NCBI RefSeq assembly: GCF_030408855.1
Contig: NZ_CP047358.1
Coordinates: 496,001-560,000, forward strand
From: Corynebacterium glaucum
Lineage (GTDB): Bacteria; Actinomycetota; Actinomycetes; Mycobacteriales; Mycobacteriaceae
Length of the DNA: 64,000 nucleotides
Direction of reading: 5' to 3'
Part shown: one piece after another, positions 56,801 to 63,396 of the stretch
How the letters are laid out: each line of letters begins with the position of its first letter
How positions within the stretch are numbered: position 1 is the first letter of the stretch
The notes under the pieces: model-generated
Database searches by the model: none
Seen by the model: only the letters and a program-made list of their open reading frames with translations
What the model was told of the DNA's origin: nothing
Made by a program: the position numbers and the translations under genes

Positions 56801-56973
56801 AGCGGGCGGGCAACCGGGCCGGTGATGTTCTGCGCTTCGTCGAGAAGCTGGCTCAAACGTGCGGCGATGGCGGGAGAGGCGGCGGCGTCGGAGAGCGCGG
56901 TCTGCCAAGCGCTGGCCTGGCCGGGGAAGATGAGCGCCGGGTTGGACATGGAAAGCAGCGGGGTGAGGTTCAT
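47872..56973 (-). CDS. fas: Type I fatty acid synthase
   Basis: This 3033-residue multifunctional enzyme makes acyl chains from acetyl- and malonyl-CoA. Domains follow the bacterial FAS-I order: acetyltransferase (GHSQG near 126), enoyl reductase (GGMTPTSADGE near 393), dehydratase (DYNPIHSS near 1208), malonyl/palmitoyl transferase (GHSLGEY near 1408), an Ala/Pro linker (APAPAPAP), acyl carrier domain (GGVSSRRNQ near 1783), ketoreductase (VTGAAPGSIA near 2076) and ketosynthase (GACATAA, Cys near 2679). No phosphopantetheine transferase domain is attached; acpS is nearby. The upstream accD ends 42 bp before, so both are probably one transcript. Five dispersed-motif copies lie in it. Confidence 0.97.
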   Translation of the reverse strand: MNLTPLLSMSNPALIFPGQASAWQTALSDAAASPAIAARLSQLLDEAQNITGPVARPLASVVPGAAQRLRELIDSDATAAGAVARKDIDALPAVSVPGILLAQIAQLEHLRDLGLPVDAESTIIDGHSQGIIAAAAVDNPAQALAYVFILGAAASQDYGATDAESRMLSVRGIPAPQLLERFPNTGTGTDTDANNRAVVSVINGPRHVILSGTPEQLADAQREIEAVAKAYNAKLEAAEFGGSELEPIFDTLDVAYPFHTQGNTGAVSLVDDWSRSCGIAITSPATPREMAQTILVDQCNFPERISGVLQRGASHIVSFEHGISSIIRGLVAGAGVPVLTADTAKGRDALATPGTEIPEAADYSKFAPRLVRLPDGKVYTQTRFSTVTGLSPIMLGGMTPTSADGEIVAAAANAGYWTELAGGGMYSEEVFNEHRDTLTKHLEPGRTAQFNTMFFDRFLWNLHFGQTRMVPKARTQGAPFNGVCISAGIPEVDEATEIIAGLIADGFPYIAFKPGTEKQIRDALKIAEANQDVPIILMIEDGHAGGHHSWVNLDDMLLSTYAEVRAHDNALLTVGGGVYSPDRAAALLTGEWATRYGVTKMPVDAVFLGTVAMATKEAKATDSVKDLLVNTPGLTPEDNGGWVSRGTGRNGVASSQSHLLADIHDLDNSFAKAARLITNMPAEEYRDRREEIIDALAATSKPFFGDIEDMTYAEWIERFVELAYPFVDQTWNARFEETLHRIEARLNPQDHGEIDTLFPPGEGIDAKQAVDKLFASYPQAREVHVSPRDAAWWIQLHYKYPKPMPWVPAIDGDLKMWFGKDTLWQAQDERYTADQVRIIPGPVAVAGITKKNEPVAELLARFEAAATEQLQVAGLEPAEQFARLNDAATVEEFIKAAPTMMWHGHLMENPAYAMAESAYEIVSEELEDCTKQWSIRIVTDSFWDHLPEEQRPFYVRDVMIPIDLPEGVSTGASPVVSDERLPKAVFDLLAGLAGVGSTSEAGDEIRELPSLIDDTVTDATPYGLAKSSFTFPASLLTAHTAVTGAALGADVKVGTPDVLVGPCWPAIYTALGSGQLEDGFPVIEGLLNAVHLDHVINLRADLHELADGRTIEVTSWCSSIDESVSGRIVTVELELRDASDPEGEVVATQMHRFAIRGRATTNTPPTQAPAYGGAPEAAEMQATPRSFVDRAVVTAPHDMTPFALVSGDYNPIHSSYNASGLVGLKAPLVHGMWLSATAQHLAGRHGDVKSWTYSMYGMVQLDDQVEITAERVGRVGIRPALEVTCRIGGEVVSRGQALLAQPRTAYIYPGQGIQAVGMGKGDRDVCPAARAAWRRADRHTRTNLGFSIQKIVDENPTEVTVKGEVHRHPDGVLHLTQFTQVALAVVAYAQTERLRAADALAEGAMYAGHSLGEYTALASLGNIFDLEAVIDIVYSRGSSMGSLVPRDAEGNSEYAMGALRPNMIGVSDSDVANYVGQVSEDTGEFLEIVNYNIKGMQYSVAGTKKGLAELARRANGVRERAYVPIPGIDVPFHSRVLRSGVPDFAQKLDELLPAEIDVEALVDRYVPNLVARPFELTQDFIDAIKAAVPTKALDGVTPESLEPSALARLLLIELLAWQFASPVRWIETQDLIFRRVDQAIEVGLASSPTLTNLAKREMDVIGHHIPVLNVEANQDQVMLNDAVAAPEPELEELDDAAAPAAPESAAPAAETAETAPAPAPAPAPAPAAAPAAAPAAGAPAGAATDIPFNAADAVMALFAFQNKLRIEQINDSDTIEELTGGVSSRRNQLLMDMSAELGVPAIDGAAEADVATLRERVNSAAPGYSPFGAVLTEAVTARLRQVLGAAGLKPAYVGEYVTGTWGLPATWTPHVEAEIFLGTRDEESVRGGTLNTLPAAASKAEVGALIDAAIERVAAAHGQAVSRASTSTSSGGGVVDSAALDAYREEVTDTLVATARTLLSKLGIEDEHAEIEAPDTTIINTIEAELGSGWVSQVAPVFDARRAVLFDDRWAQAREDLTRVALGEVDIDVARFAGTGQTIVDQATWYAEHGFDGPLTEIASVAAEAPELEYAADVALVTGAAPGSIATALVERLLEGGATVIMTASRVNQARKEFARKLYRDHASQGAALWLVPANLSSYRDIDALIDWIGTEQKETVGNEVKVIKPALTPTLAFPFAAPGVSGSLAEVGGNAETQARLLLWSVERTIARLSELAQASDQAVRTHVVLPGSPNRGTFGGDGAYGEVKAALDAVLNKWSVESGWPEGVTLAQARIGWVSGTALMGGNDVLIPAAKEAGIHVWDPEEISSELMGLASQESRTRAAEGPLDLDLTGGLADAGVSIADLARRGRAADSDDNAGASADTGAGTAETIKALPNVANPVQPAGIEVGEVTCSLDDMIIICGIGEVSSWGSGRTRREAEYGIQRNGEVDLTAAGVLELAWMTGLVTWAEDPTPGWYDADGAEVPEEDIYERFRDEVVARAGVRELTDKYFLTDRGSIDMTEVFLDRDVTFTVASESEARDYATADPEKTVVRSNDGEWTVTRLAGAKAAMPRKATLTRTVAGQMPDDFDPANWGIPAQMIDGMDRMAVWNLVTAVDAFITAGFTPAELMRAVHPADVASTQGTGIGGMESLHKVFVSRFLGHERQSDILQEALPNVVAAHVMQALVGGYGSMIHPVGACATAAVSVEEAVDKIALGKADFVVAGGIDDVQVESLEGFGNMNATADTETMRAKGIDDRFISRANDRRRGGFLEAEGGGTVLIARGSLAAELGLPAHAVIAYAHSFGDGAHTSIPAPGLGVLAAARGGEQSRLAKNLASLGLTPDDVTVLSKHDTSTNANDPNESELHSILWPAIGRDARAPLYVISQKTLTGHSKAGAALFQIGGLIDVLRSGNLPQNASLDCVDPLISPKAKNLVWLRAPLALGEGRVKAAALTSLGFGHVGALVVLAHPGVFEAAVVAARGEAAAAEWRERATQRLRAGADHLEAGMVGRRPLFEQVENRRFVEGNTHDGEIALLLNPDARLGEDGKYPLS

Positions 56974-57015
56974 AGTGGCGAAGGCTTTCTCGGTTTTAAG
57001 TGCTATTGGGGGGCG

Positions 57016-58641
57016 TTAAAGCGGGATGTTGCCGTGCTTGCGCGCCGGGCGGGCGACGGACTTGTCGCGGTAGAGGCGCAGGTTGGCGGCGATTGCGGTG
57101 CGGGTCTCGCTTGGCAGGATCACGGCGTCGATCAGCCCACGTTCGGCGGCGTTGTACGGGTTCAAGATGGTGTCTTCGTATTCGCGCTCGAAGCTGGTGA
57201 TCAGTTCGGCGAGCGCAGCCTCGTCCATGCCGGATTCGCGCGCCGCCTTGATCTCCTTACGGTTGATGAAACCGACGGCGCCTGCCGCGCCCATGACGGC
57301 GATCTGCGCGGTAGGCCACGCGAGGTTCACGTCGGCGCCAAGGCCTTTCGAACCCATCACGCAATACGCGCCGCCGTAGGCCTTGCGCATGGTCACGGTG
57401 ATCTTCGGGATCGTTGCCTCGCCGTAGGCGTAGAGCAGTTTCGCGCCGCGGCGCAGGATGCCGCCGTACTCTTGGCCGGCACCCGGTAGGAACCCGGGAA
57501 CGTCGACCAGCATCACGATCGGGATGTTGAACGCGTCGCAGGTGCGCACAAAACGCGCGGCCTTCTCCGAAGAATCGATGTCCAGGCACCCCGCGTACAC
57601 GCTGGGCTGGTTCGCCACGAAGCCGACGACCTGGCCTTCGATGCGCGCGAACGCGACGACGGCGTTTTCGGCGCGCTGCTGCATGATCTCCATGTACTCG
57701 CCGTCGTCGGCAAGCCTGCTGATCACTTCGCGCACGTCGTAGGGCTGATTCGGGCTGTCCGGCATGAGGGTGTCCAGCTCAAGGTCGGTCTCGGTCACGG
57801 TCGGCTCGAAATCGTGCGGTTCGCTCGGAGCTTGCAGTTTGCTATTCGACGGCAAGTACGAGACGAGGTCCACCACCCAATCGAGTGCCTCTTCATCCGT
57901 CTCCGCCACGTAGTGGCAGTTGCCGGCAGTGGCCATGTGGGTCCACGCCCCGCCGAGTTCTTCTTGCGTGATCTCCTCGCCGGTGACCGTCTTGATCACG
58001 TCCGGCCCGGTGACGAACATCTTGGACGTCTTGTCCACCATGACCACGAAGTCGGTGAGCGCGGGGGAGTAGGCGTTGCCGCCGGCGCACGCGCCGAGGA
58101 TCACCGAAATCTGCGGCACGACGCCCGAGGCGCGCACGTTTTGGTAAAAGGTCTGCGCGATCCAATCGAGCGACACCGCGCCGTCTTGGATGCGCGCGCC
58201 TGCGCCTTCATAGAGGCCGATAAGCGGCCGGCCGGTGGTGACGGCGAGCTCCTGAATCTTCACCATCTTCTCGCCGTAGACTTCGCCGAGCGCGCCGCCG
58301 AAGACGGTGCCGTCCTGGGAGAAGATGCACACCTCGCGACCGTCGATGGTGCCCCAGCCGGTGACGATGCCGTCGGTAACCGGGCGTTTTTGATACATGC
58401 CGAAGTCGTGCGTGCGGTGGCGTGCCAGCATGTCCGTCTCGACGAAGGAGCCTTCGTCCAAGATGTAGTCGAGGCGTTCGCGAGCGGTGAGACGGCCTGC
58501 ATCGTGTACCTTGTCGTAGGCTCGTTCGCCCATCGGCGCCTGGGCTTCTTGCCTGCGGCGCTGCAAGTCGGCAATTTTCTCTGCAGTGGTTTGTGGACCT
58601 TTAATCCCGCCTAAGCCCTGTGTATCGGAGGAAACAGTCAT
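57016..58641 (-). CDS. accD: Acyl-CoA carboxylase beta subunit (AccD, DtsR1-like)
   Basis: The 541-residue carboxyltransferase most likely makes malonyl-CoA for the fas gene it precedes. Conserved stretches: [20 protein letters not shown] near 41, [11 protein letters not shown] near 143, [18 protein letters not shown] near 182, [28 protein letters not shown] near 401 and [15 protein letters not shown] near 442, ending RKHGNIPL. The start is the ATG at 58639-58641 behind AAGGTGA. The palindrome at 58692-58711 lies in its promoter. A motif variant, GCTTGCCGACG, is at 57705-57715. Confidence 0.95.
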   Translation of the reverse strand: MTVSSDTQGLGGIKGPQTTAEKIADLQRRRQEAQAPMGERAYDKVHDAGRLTARERLDYILDEGSFVETDMLARHRTHDFGMYQKRPVTDGIVTGWGTIDGREVCIFSQDGTVFGGALGEVYGEKMVKIQELAVTTGRPLIGLYEGAGARIQDGAVSLDWIAQTFYQNVRASGVVPQISVILGACAGGNAYSPALTDFVVMVDKTSKMFVTGPDVIKTVTGEEITQEELGGAWTHMATAGNCHYVAETDEEALDWVVDLVSYLPSNSKLQAPSEPHDFEPTVTETDLELDTLMPDSPNQPYDVREVISRLADDGEYMEIMQQRAENAVVAFARIEGQVVGFVANQPSVYAGCLDIDSSEKAARFVRTCDAFNIPIVMLVDVPGFLPGAGQEYGGILRRGAKLLYAYGEATIPKITVTMRKAYGGAYCVMGSKGLGADVNLAWPTAQIAVMGAAGAVGFINRKEIKAARESGMDEAALAELITSFEREYEDTILNPYNAAERGLIDAVILPSETRTAIAANLRLYRDKSVARPARKHGNIPL

Positions 58642-58691
58642 GTTCGTCACCTTAAACTTTTGTAGGCAAAAATATTGCAAGCCGAGTCCTA

Positions 58692-58711
58692 AACCTACGA
58701 ACTCGTAGGTT
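58692..58711. promoter_or_regulatory. Perfect palindrome in the accD-fas promoter, candidate FasR operator
   Basis: AACCTACGA-AC-TCGTAGGTT is a 9-bp perfect inverted repeat 51 bp before the accD start. On the minus strand TTGACG stands just upstream and TAGGTT could be the -10, so a bound protein would cover the core promoter. In C. glutamicum the TetR-type FasR represses fasA and accD genes through such a site; that assignment is by analogy. Confidence 0.68.
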
Positions 58712-58787
58712 ACGTCAAGGTAGCTCAGGGCGTTACAGTGCCGTTATACGCTGCTGTGAATTCAGTCACAAGTACCAGGGGAGTCTG

Positions 58788-59165
58788 ATGTACGTCGGAA
58801 CCGATCTTGTCCACGTCCCGTCTTTCGCGGCGCAATTGTCGCAACCCGGGACCCGCTTTGCGACGGTCTTCACCGACCGCGAATTGCGTAACTGCGCCGA
58901 CAAAGTTGATCGAGACGCCTCCCTCGCGGCGCGGTGGGCGGCGAAGGAGGCGTACATCAAGGCATGGTCGAACTCGCACTACGGCACCCCGCCGGTGCTC
59001 GAGGCCGACACGGTGAACTTCGCCGAAATCGAGGTCGTACCCGACGTGTTCGGCCGCGTCGCAATCGTGCTGCGGGGACATCTCGCTCGCGTCGCCCCGC
59101 CTGCGGCATCACTGTCGATCTGTCACGACGGTGACTACGCGCAGGCGGTGTGCGTGGTGCTGTAA
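58788..59165 (+). CDS. acpS: Holo-acyl-carrier-protein synthase
   Basis: AcpS transfers phosphopantetheine to the acyl carrier domain, here presumably that of FAS, whose gene lacks its own transferase domain. The 125 residues include GTDLVHVPSF near residue 4 and ARWAAKEAYIKAW near 47, with the Mg-binding Asp and Glu. It is divergent from accD-fas. The spacing to the next gene is 74 bp. Confidence 0.93.
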   Translation: MYVGTDLVHVPSFAAQLSQPGTRFATVFTDRELRNCADKVDRDASLAARWAAKEAYIKAWSNSHYGTPPVLEADTVNFAEIEVVPDVFGRVAIVLRGHLARVAPPAASLSICHDGDYAQAVCVVL

Positions 59166-59239
59166 CAACGTGGTGGTGTAACAACCTCGCCGAGCTACTT
59201 CCCGCGGCGTTGCGTCGCCCAGCGTTAGACTCGCAAACC

Positions 59240-59959
59240 ATGACTGTGCGAGACATCCAACGCATCCAAGACGCCGTCGCCGAGTACTGGCCCAATGTCA
59301 CTTGGGTGGAGTCCACCGGCTCCACCAACGCGGACCTGCTGCGCGAGGGCGCGCCCGGCACCGTCCTCATTGCCGACGAGCAGACGGACGCGAAGGGCCG
59401 CCTTGGGCGTCAGTGGGTCTCGCCCAAGGGTGCGCAGCTGGCGATGAGCATGGTGCTCGAAGTCCCGGACCCGCCCCAGCCGTTCGGCTTGCTTTCAGTC
59501 GCGCCGGGAGTCGCGGTCACCGATGTCGTGCCTGAAGCGCAGTTGAAGTGGCCCAACGATGTGCAAATCGGCGGCAAGAAAATCGCGGGCATACTCTCGG
59601 CGCTCGAGATGCCCCGCGTCATTGTCGGCATCGGCATCAACGTCGCCATGCGGGCCGATGACCTGCCCACCGACACCTCCACCGCGCTCAACCTTGAGGG
59701 TATCGAGGTCGATTTTGACGACTTCACCATCGACATCCTCACGGCAATGGGGCGGCGTTTCGCTCAGTGGCAACAGGGCGACCCGCAACTGCTCGCCGAC
59801 TACCGAGCGGTCTGCTCCACCATCGGCCAGCAAGTTCGCATTGAGCTTCACGACGGCTCCGTGACCGGCGCCGTAGACACCATCAACGACGAAGGAGAAG
59901 TGGTCATCGACGGCACTGCCTACGCCGTCGGCGACGTCCACCACCTCCGCCCGCAATAA
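59240..59959 (+). CDS. birA: Biotin protein ligase
   Basis: BirA attaches biotin to the carboxylases (Pyc, AccBC). The 239 residues include the biotinyl-AMP loop DAKGRLGRQWVSPKGAQLAMS (GRGRxG-type) near residue 53, LKWPNDVQIGGKKIAGIL near 102 and a short C-terminal SH3-like domain. It lacks the DNA-binding domain of E. coli BirA, so it should not be a repressor. TAGACT lies eight bases before the ATG at 59240. The frame is open further upstream but without support. Confidence 0.94.
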   Translation: MTVRDIQRIQDAVAEYWPNVTWVESTGSTNADLLREGAPGTVLIADEQTDAKGRLGRQWVSPKGAQLAMSMVLEVPDPPQPFGLLSVAPGVAVTDVVPEAQLKWPNDVQIGGKKIAGILSALEMPRVIVGIGINVAMRADDLPTDTSTALNLEGIEVDFDDFTIDILTAMGRRFAQWQQGDPQLLADYRAVCSTIGQQVRIELHDGSVTGAVDTINDEGEVVIDGTAYAVGDVHHLRPQ

Positions 59960-59996
59960 CCCGGGGTGAACAAACCGCCGACTACACTTGTCCGAC

Positions 59997-60452
59997 GTGG
60001 CGCGACAGGTTGAGTTTCGGGTCGGCGAGGGCGAAGTAGTCCTCGCCGATGTCAACGCGCCCTTGTCCACCCTGATCTTCCCGTTGCTGGAGCTGGTCGT
60101 GCTCACTGGCGTCGCCTGGATCGCGATCGGGTGGATGGACGTCACACCGGGGATCCCGCCGGTGGTTCGCAACCTCGTCGTGGCGCTGTGGGCATTGCTT
60201 GCGTTCTTGCGCTTTCTACTACCATTGCTGCGCACGCGCCGGCGGCGCTTTATCGTCACCGACCGCCGAGTCCTTGCTCGCGGGCGCAGCGGCTCGGTGG
60301 ATTCCATTCCGCTTCGCCAGATCCACTCGGTGCGTCGCTCGCGCGGCGGCATCGATCTGGGTATCTACGGTTTCGGCAGCCCCATCCACTTCGAGCACGT
60401 AGGCAAGTCCCGCCAAGTAGAGAAGGTGCTGCACAGCCGCCTGCGCCGCTAG
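59997..60452 (+). CDS. PH-domain (DUF304-like) membrane protein
   Basis: The 151-residue protein has two close membrane helices (about 27-47 and 60-80) followed by a bacterial PH-like domain: RRRRFIVTDRRVLARGRSGSVDSIPLRQIHSV and DLGIYGFGSPIHF. Start GTG 59997, eight bases after TACACT (leaderless); TTG 59988 is possible. It follows birA by 37 bp, and its end overlaps the end of the acetolactate decarboxylase gene by four bases. Function unknown. Confidence 0.82.
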   Translation: MARQVEFRVGEGEVVLADVNAPLSTLIFPLLELVVLTGVAWIAIGWMDVTPGIPPVVRNLVVALWALLAFLRFLLPLLRTRRRRFIVTDRRVLARGRSGSVDSIPLRQIHSVRRSRGGIDLGIYGFGSPIHFEHVGKSRQVEKVLHSRLRR

Positions 60453-61186
60453 TCCTTCACCTCTGTGGTGTGCAGCTGCTTGTCCAGATCCTCCGGCGCC
60501 AATTCACCCTCCTGGAACGCCGTGGTCACCGGCAGGTGTAGCGCCATGTCAGTGCCGGGGCACAGCTCGATCACCGCTTCATCGACGGTGTAGTCGAGCA
60601 CATGCCCGCCGCTAGTGTGAGCGTCGTTGATGAAGTGCACGTGGCAGCCCGGCACGCCAATGCCCTTCGCGTACGCCGGGGTGCGGAACCCGCCGATTAC
60701 CCCGTTCACGTCAGTGAAGCGGTGTTCCGCATCGTCGCCAATAGCCTCCGACATTGGCGGGTACGGCTTGGACTGCTTACTCACCGTGCGCACCACCACC
60801 TCGGAGAACCGCCCGGTGATTTTCACCGCGTAGAAGTAGTTCGCGCTGGGTTCCAGCTGGTCGATGAATGAAGACAGCTCCGCCCGCACCATGCCGTGCG
60901 GCGCGTCGACCCTGATCCGCGGCACGAAGTTCGTCACCACAGTAAACGGGGTGCGTTGGTCCAAGTCCGCCACGCGAGCTTTGCCGTCGGAGGTGAGTTG
61001 GTGGCATACACCGTCGAGAATCAGCATCTCGCCATCTAGCGCATCGAAGGTGCCCAGGCCGAAGTTCCCGTGGCTCAGAATGTCGCCGATGGTCAGTTCG
61101 CCGTCGTAGATTCCGTCGAGGAGCGCGGTCATTAGCGAGTTTTGGAAGATGGTGTGCCGTTGCACAGAATCAGCCTGGTCAGCCAT
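60449..61186 (-). CDS. budA: Alpha-acetolactate decarboxylase
   Basis: The enzyme converts acetolactate to acetoin, draining pyruvate-derived carbon away from valine synthesis. The 245 residues have the zinc-site histidines: GCHVHFINDAHTSGGHVLDY near residue 180 (HxH plus His) and the earlier FGLGTFDALDGEMLILDG near 36. Start at ATG 61184-61186; TACTAT (minus strand, 61194-61199) lies seven bases before it. A longer frame upstream runs into purK. It is divergent from purK with only 37 bp between start codons. Confidence 0.92.
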   Translation of the reverse strand: MADQADSVQRHTIFQNSLMTALLDGIYDGELTIGDILSHGNFGLGTFDALDGEMLILDGVCHQLTSDGKARVADLDQRTPFTVVTNFVPRIRVDAPHGMVRAELSSFIDQLEPSANYFYAVKITGRFSEVVVRTVSKQSKPYPPMSEAIGDDAEHRFTDVNGVIGGFRTPAYAKGIGVPGCHVHFINDAHTSGGHVLDYTVDEAVIELCPGTDMALHLPVTTAFQEGELAPEDLDKQLHTTEVKD

Positions 61187-61223
61187 ATCTGCGATAGTAG
61201 CGCGGAGGGCTAGAGTATTCGGC
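61187..61223. promoter_or_regulatory. Overlapping divergent leaderless promoters of budA and purK
   Basis: The minus-strand -10 TACTAT (61194-61199) and plus-strand -10 TAGAGT (61211-61216) are 11 bp apart, each seven bases before its start codon. Each polymerase footprint would cover the other's -10 and start codon, so the two genes should exclude each other's initiation. Confidence 0.6.
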
Positions 61224-62417
61224 GTGAGTAACGCGTATGGAATGCCCATTGTCGCCATTCTCGGCGACGGTCAGTTGGCACGCATGATGCAAACCGAGGC
61301 CATCGAGCTCGGCATTGAAACCCGTCTGCTGGCCCGAGAGCCCGACGCATCCGCGGCACAGGTAATTGCGGATGTGCGCATCGGCGATTACACCAACCTC
61401 GGCGACGTCGAGTCGATTGCGAAGGGTGCAGATGCGGTCACCTTCGACCACGAGCATGTGCCGAATGAGCATGCACAATTGCTTATCGACGAAGGCGTTG
61501 TCGTCGAGCCACGCCCAAACGCTCTTCTTTACGCCCAGGACAAGCTGGAGCAGCGTCGCCGCCTGAAGGCACTTGGCGCCCCGGTTCCCGAGTTCGCTCC
61601 CATTAATACTGAGGCGGATGCGGAGGCCTTCTGGAACGTCGTCAACGGGGAGGTCTGCGTCAAGGCCACCCGCGGGGGGTATGACGGGCATGGCGTTTGG
61701 TTCCCGGCGTCGATAAGCGAAATGCTCGACTTGGTGCGAACCGTTGATGTCCCACTGATGGCCGAGCGAAAAATCGGCTTCGACCGCGAGCTTTCCGCGA
61801 TGGTGGCGCGCAACCGCTCGGGTGAGGTGAGGGCGTGGCCGGTTGTGGAATCGCGGCAGGAAGGCGGCGTGTGCCGCGTGGCCATCGCGCCGGCGCCAGG
61901 CTTGGATCCGGAGTTGGCACGCGAATGTGAGCAGTTGGCGTGCCGGATTGCCGAGGAGCTCGACGTGACCGGTGTGCTGGCAGTCGAACTGTTTGAGACG
62001 GACGGGCGTGTGCAAGTCAATGAGTTGGCGATGCGCCCGCACAACACCGGCCACTGGACCCAAGACGGCTGTGTCACCAGCCAGTTCGAGCAGCACCTGC
62101 GTGCGGTACTCGACTGGCCGCTCGGCGCGACGACGCCTACCGCCCCGGTGACCGTCATGGTGAACACGCTCGGCGGCGAAGCACGCCCCGAGATGCCGGT
62201 GGCGCAGCGGGTAGCCGAAGTGATGCGCCGTCACCCGCAGGCGAAGGTGCACCTGTACGGCAAGGATTTTCGTGCCGGGCGAAAACTGGGCCATATTAAC
62301 GTGGCCGCCGAATCGCTGGACGAGGCGCTGACGGTTGCTGAAGACGCAGCGCATTTCATTGTCCACGGCACGTGGCGCGACGCTGCGCACACCGCGAACA
62401 ACGCAAAAGGAGAGTAA
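61224..62417 (+). CDS. purK: N5-carboxyaminoimidazole ribonucleotide synthase
   Basis: PurK, an ATP-grasp enzyme, carboxylates AIR with bicarbonate and ATP in purine synthesis. The 397 residues include ILGDGQLARMM near 12, FDHEHVP near 76, KATRGGYDGHGVW near 147, VELFETDGRVQVNELAMRPHNTGHWT near 257. Start GTG 61224, seven bases after TAGAGT. purE follows after three bases. Two exact dispersed-motif copies in opposite orientation lie at 61481-61491 (LLIDE) and 61709-61719 (ASISEM). Confidence 0.95.
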   Translation: MSNAYGMPIVAILGDGQLARMMQTEAIELGIETRLLAREPDASAAQVIADVRIGDYTNLGDVESIAKGADAVTFDHEHVPNEHAQLLIDEGVVVEPRPNALLYAQDKLEQRRRLKALGAPVPEFAPINTEADAEAFWNVVNGEVCVKATRGGYDGHGVWFPASISEMLDLVRTVDVPLMAERKIGFDRELSAMVARNRSGEVRAWPVVESRQEGGVCRVAIAPAPGLDPELARECEQLACRIAEELDVTGVLAVELFETDGRVQVNELAMRPHNTGHWTQDGCVTSQFEQHLRAVLDWPLGATTPTAPVTVMVNTLGGEARPEMPVAQRVAEVMRRHPQAKVHLYGKDFRAGRKLGHINVAAESLDEALTVAEDAAHFIVHGTWRDAAHTANNAKGE

Positions 62418-62420
62418 AGC

Positions 62421-62921
62421 ATGCAGCCGCAGGTTGGTTTGATCATGGGGTCGGATTCCGACTGGGACACCATCGCACCCGCCGCCGAGGTGCTCAGCGA
62501 GTTCGAAGTGCCGTTCGAGGTTGGCGTGATTTCTGCGCACCGCACGCCGGTGAAGATGCTGGCGTACGCCAAGCACGCGCACGTGCGCGGGGTGAAGGTG
62601 ATTATCGCGTGTGCCGGCGGCGCGGCGCACCTGCCGGGCATGGTGGCGGCCGCGACACCGCTGCCGGTAATCGGTATTCCCCGGGCGTTGGCTGACCTGG
62701 ACGGGTTGGACTCGCTGCTGTCGATCGTGCAGATGCCGGGTGGGGTGCCGGTAGCTACCGTGTCCATTGGCGGCGCGAAGAATGCGGGCCTGCTTGCCGT
62801 GCGCATCCTCGGCGCCGGTGATCCTGCACTGGTTGAAAAGATGGCGCGCTACCAGTCGGATCTCTCCTCCGAGGTGGAACGCAAGGACGAGGCGCTGCGA
62901 AAGCGTTTGATGGGTGAGTAA
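62421..62921 (+). CDS. purE: N5-CAIR mutase
   Basis: PurE moves the carboxyl group of N5-CAIR to give CAIR, directly after PurK. The 166 residues have the class I signature: GSDSDWDTI near residue 10, SAHRTP near 41 with the catalytic His, [14 protein letters not shown] near 70 and PVATV near 113. AAAAGGAG in the purK end serves as ribosome site. Start is three bases after purK; its stop is overlapped by the DUF218 gene. Confidence 0.96.
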   Translation: MQPQVGLIMGSDSDWDTIAPAAEVLSEFEVPFEVGVISAHRTPVKMLAYAKHAHVRGVKVIIACAGGAAHLPGMVAAATPLPVIGIPRALADLDGLDSLLSIVQMPGGVPVATVSIGGAKNAGLLAVRILGAGDPALVEKMARYQSDLSSEVERKDEALRKRLMGE

Positions 62922-63396
62922 GCGCCCAATCGTGGTGCTCGGCGCCCGAGTGATCGACGGGCGCCCGTCACGCATGCTTCAAGCTCGCTTATCGACGGCC
63001 ATGGGTGTCTACCGGTCTGCCCCGCGACCGATCGTCGTCAGTGGGTGCGGTGAAGCTGAACCGATGGCTGCTTGGCTGGTGGAGCACGGGGTGCCTGCGG
63101 CTGATGTGGTGTTAGAGCCGCTGGCGCGCTCGACGAATGAGAACCTCGAGCGCGCGTGGGCGATGTACCCGGATGCGGAGCGCCTAACGGTGGTCACCAG
63201 CGCGTTTCATGTCGCTCGCACGCGAGTGTGGGCGTGGCACCTGCAGATCCCGGTCGAGGTCGTGTCTGCGCCGATGCCGCCGGGGCGGCCGCTGAAGAAT
63301 CTCAAGCAGTACGCCCGGGAGCTGATTGCGGTGCCGCATTCCTTGGCTCGGGTGTTGTGGCGGCGTGTGATGCGTCGGGTGCGGGCGGGGCGGTAA
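62914..63396 (+). CDS. DUF218 (YdcF/SanA-like) protein
   Basis: The 160-residue protein starts with GTG inside the purE end (eight-base overlap). It has the family motifs [13 protein letters not shown] near residue 8, [11 protein letters not shown] near 40, [10 protein letters not shown] near 73 and [16 protein letters not shown] near 89. No N-terminal membrane helix is present, unlike many SanA proteins. Role unknown; possibly cell envelope related. Its last 95 bases overlap the end of the convergent DUF418 gene. Exact motif at 62987-62997 encodes ARLSTA. Confidence 0.85.
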   Translation: MSKRPIVVLGARVIDGRPSRMLQARLSTAMGVYRSAPRPIVVSGCGEAEPMAAWLVEHGVPAADVVLEPLARSTNENLERAWAMYPDAERLTVVTSAFHVARTRVWAWHLQIPVEVVSAPMPPGRPLKNLKQYARELIAVPHSLARVLWRRVMRRVRAGR

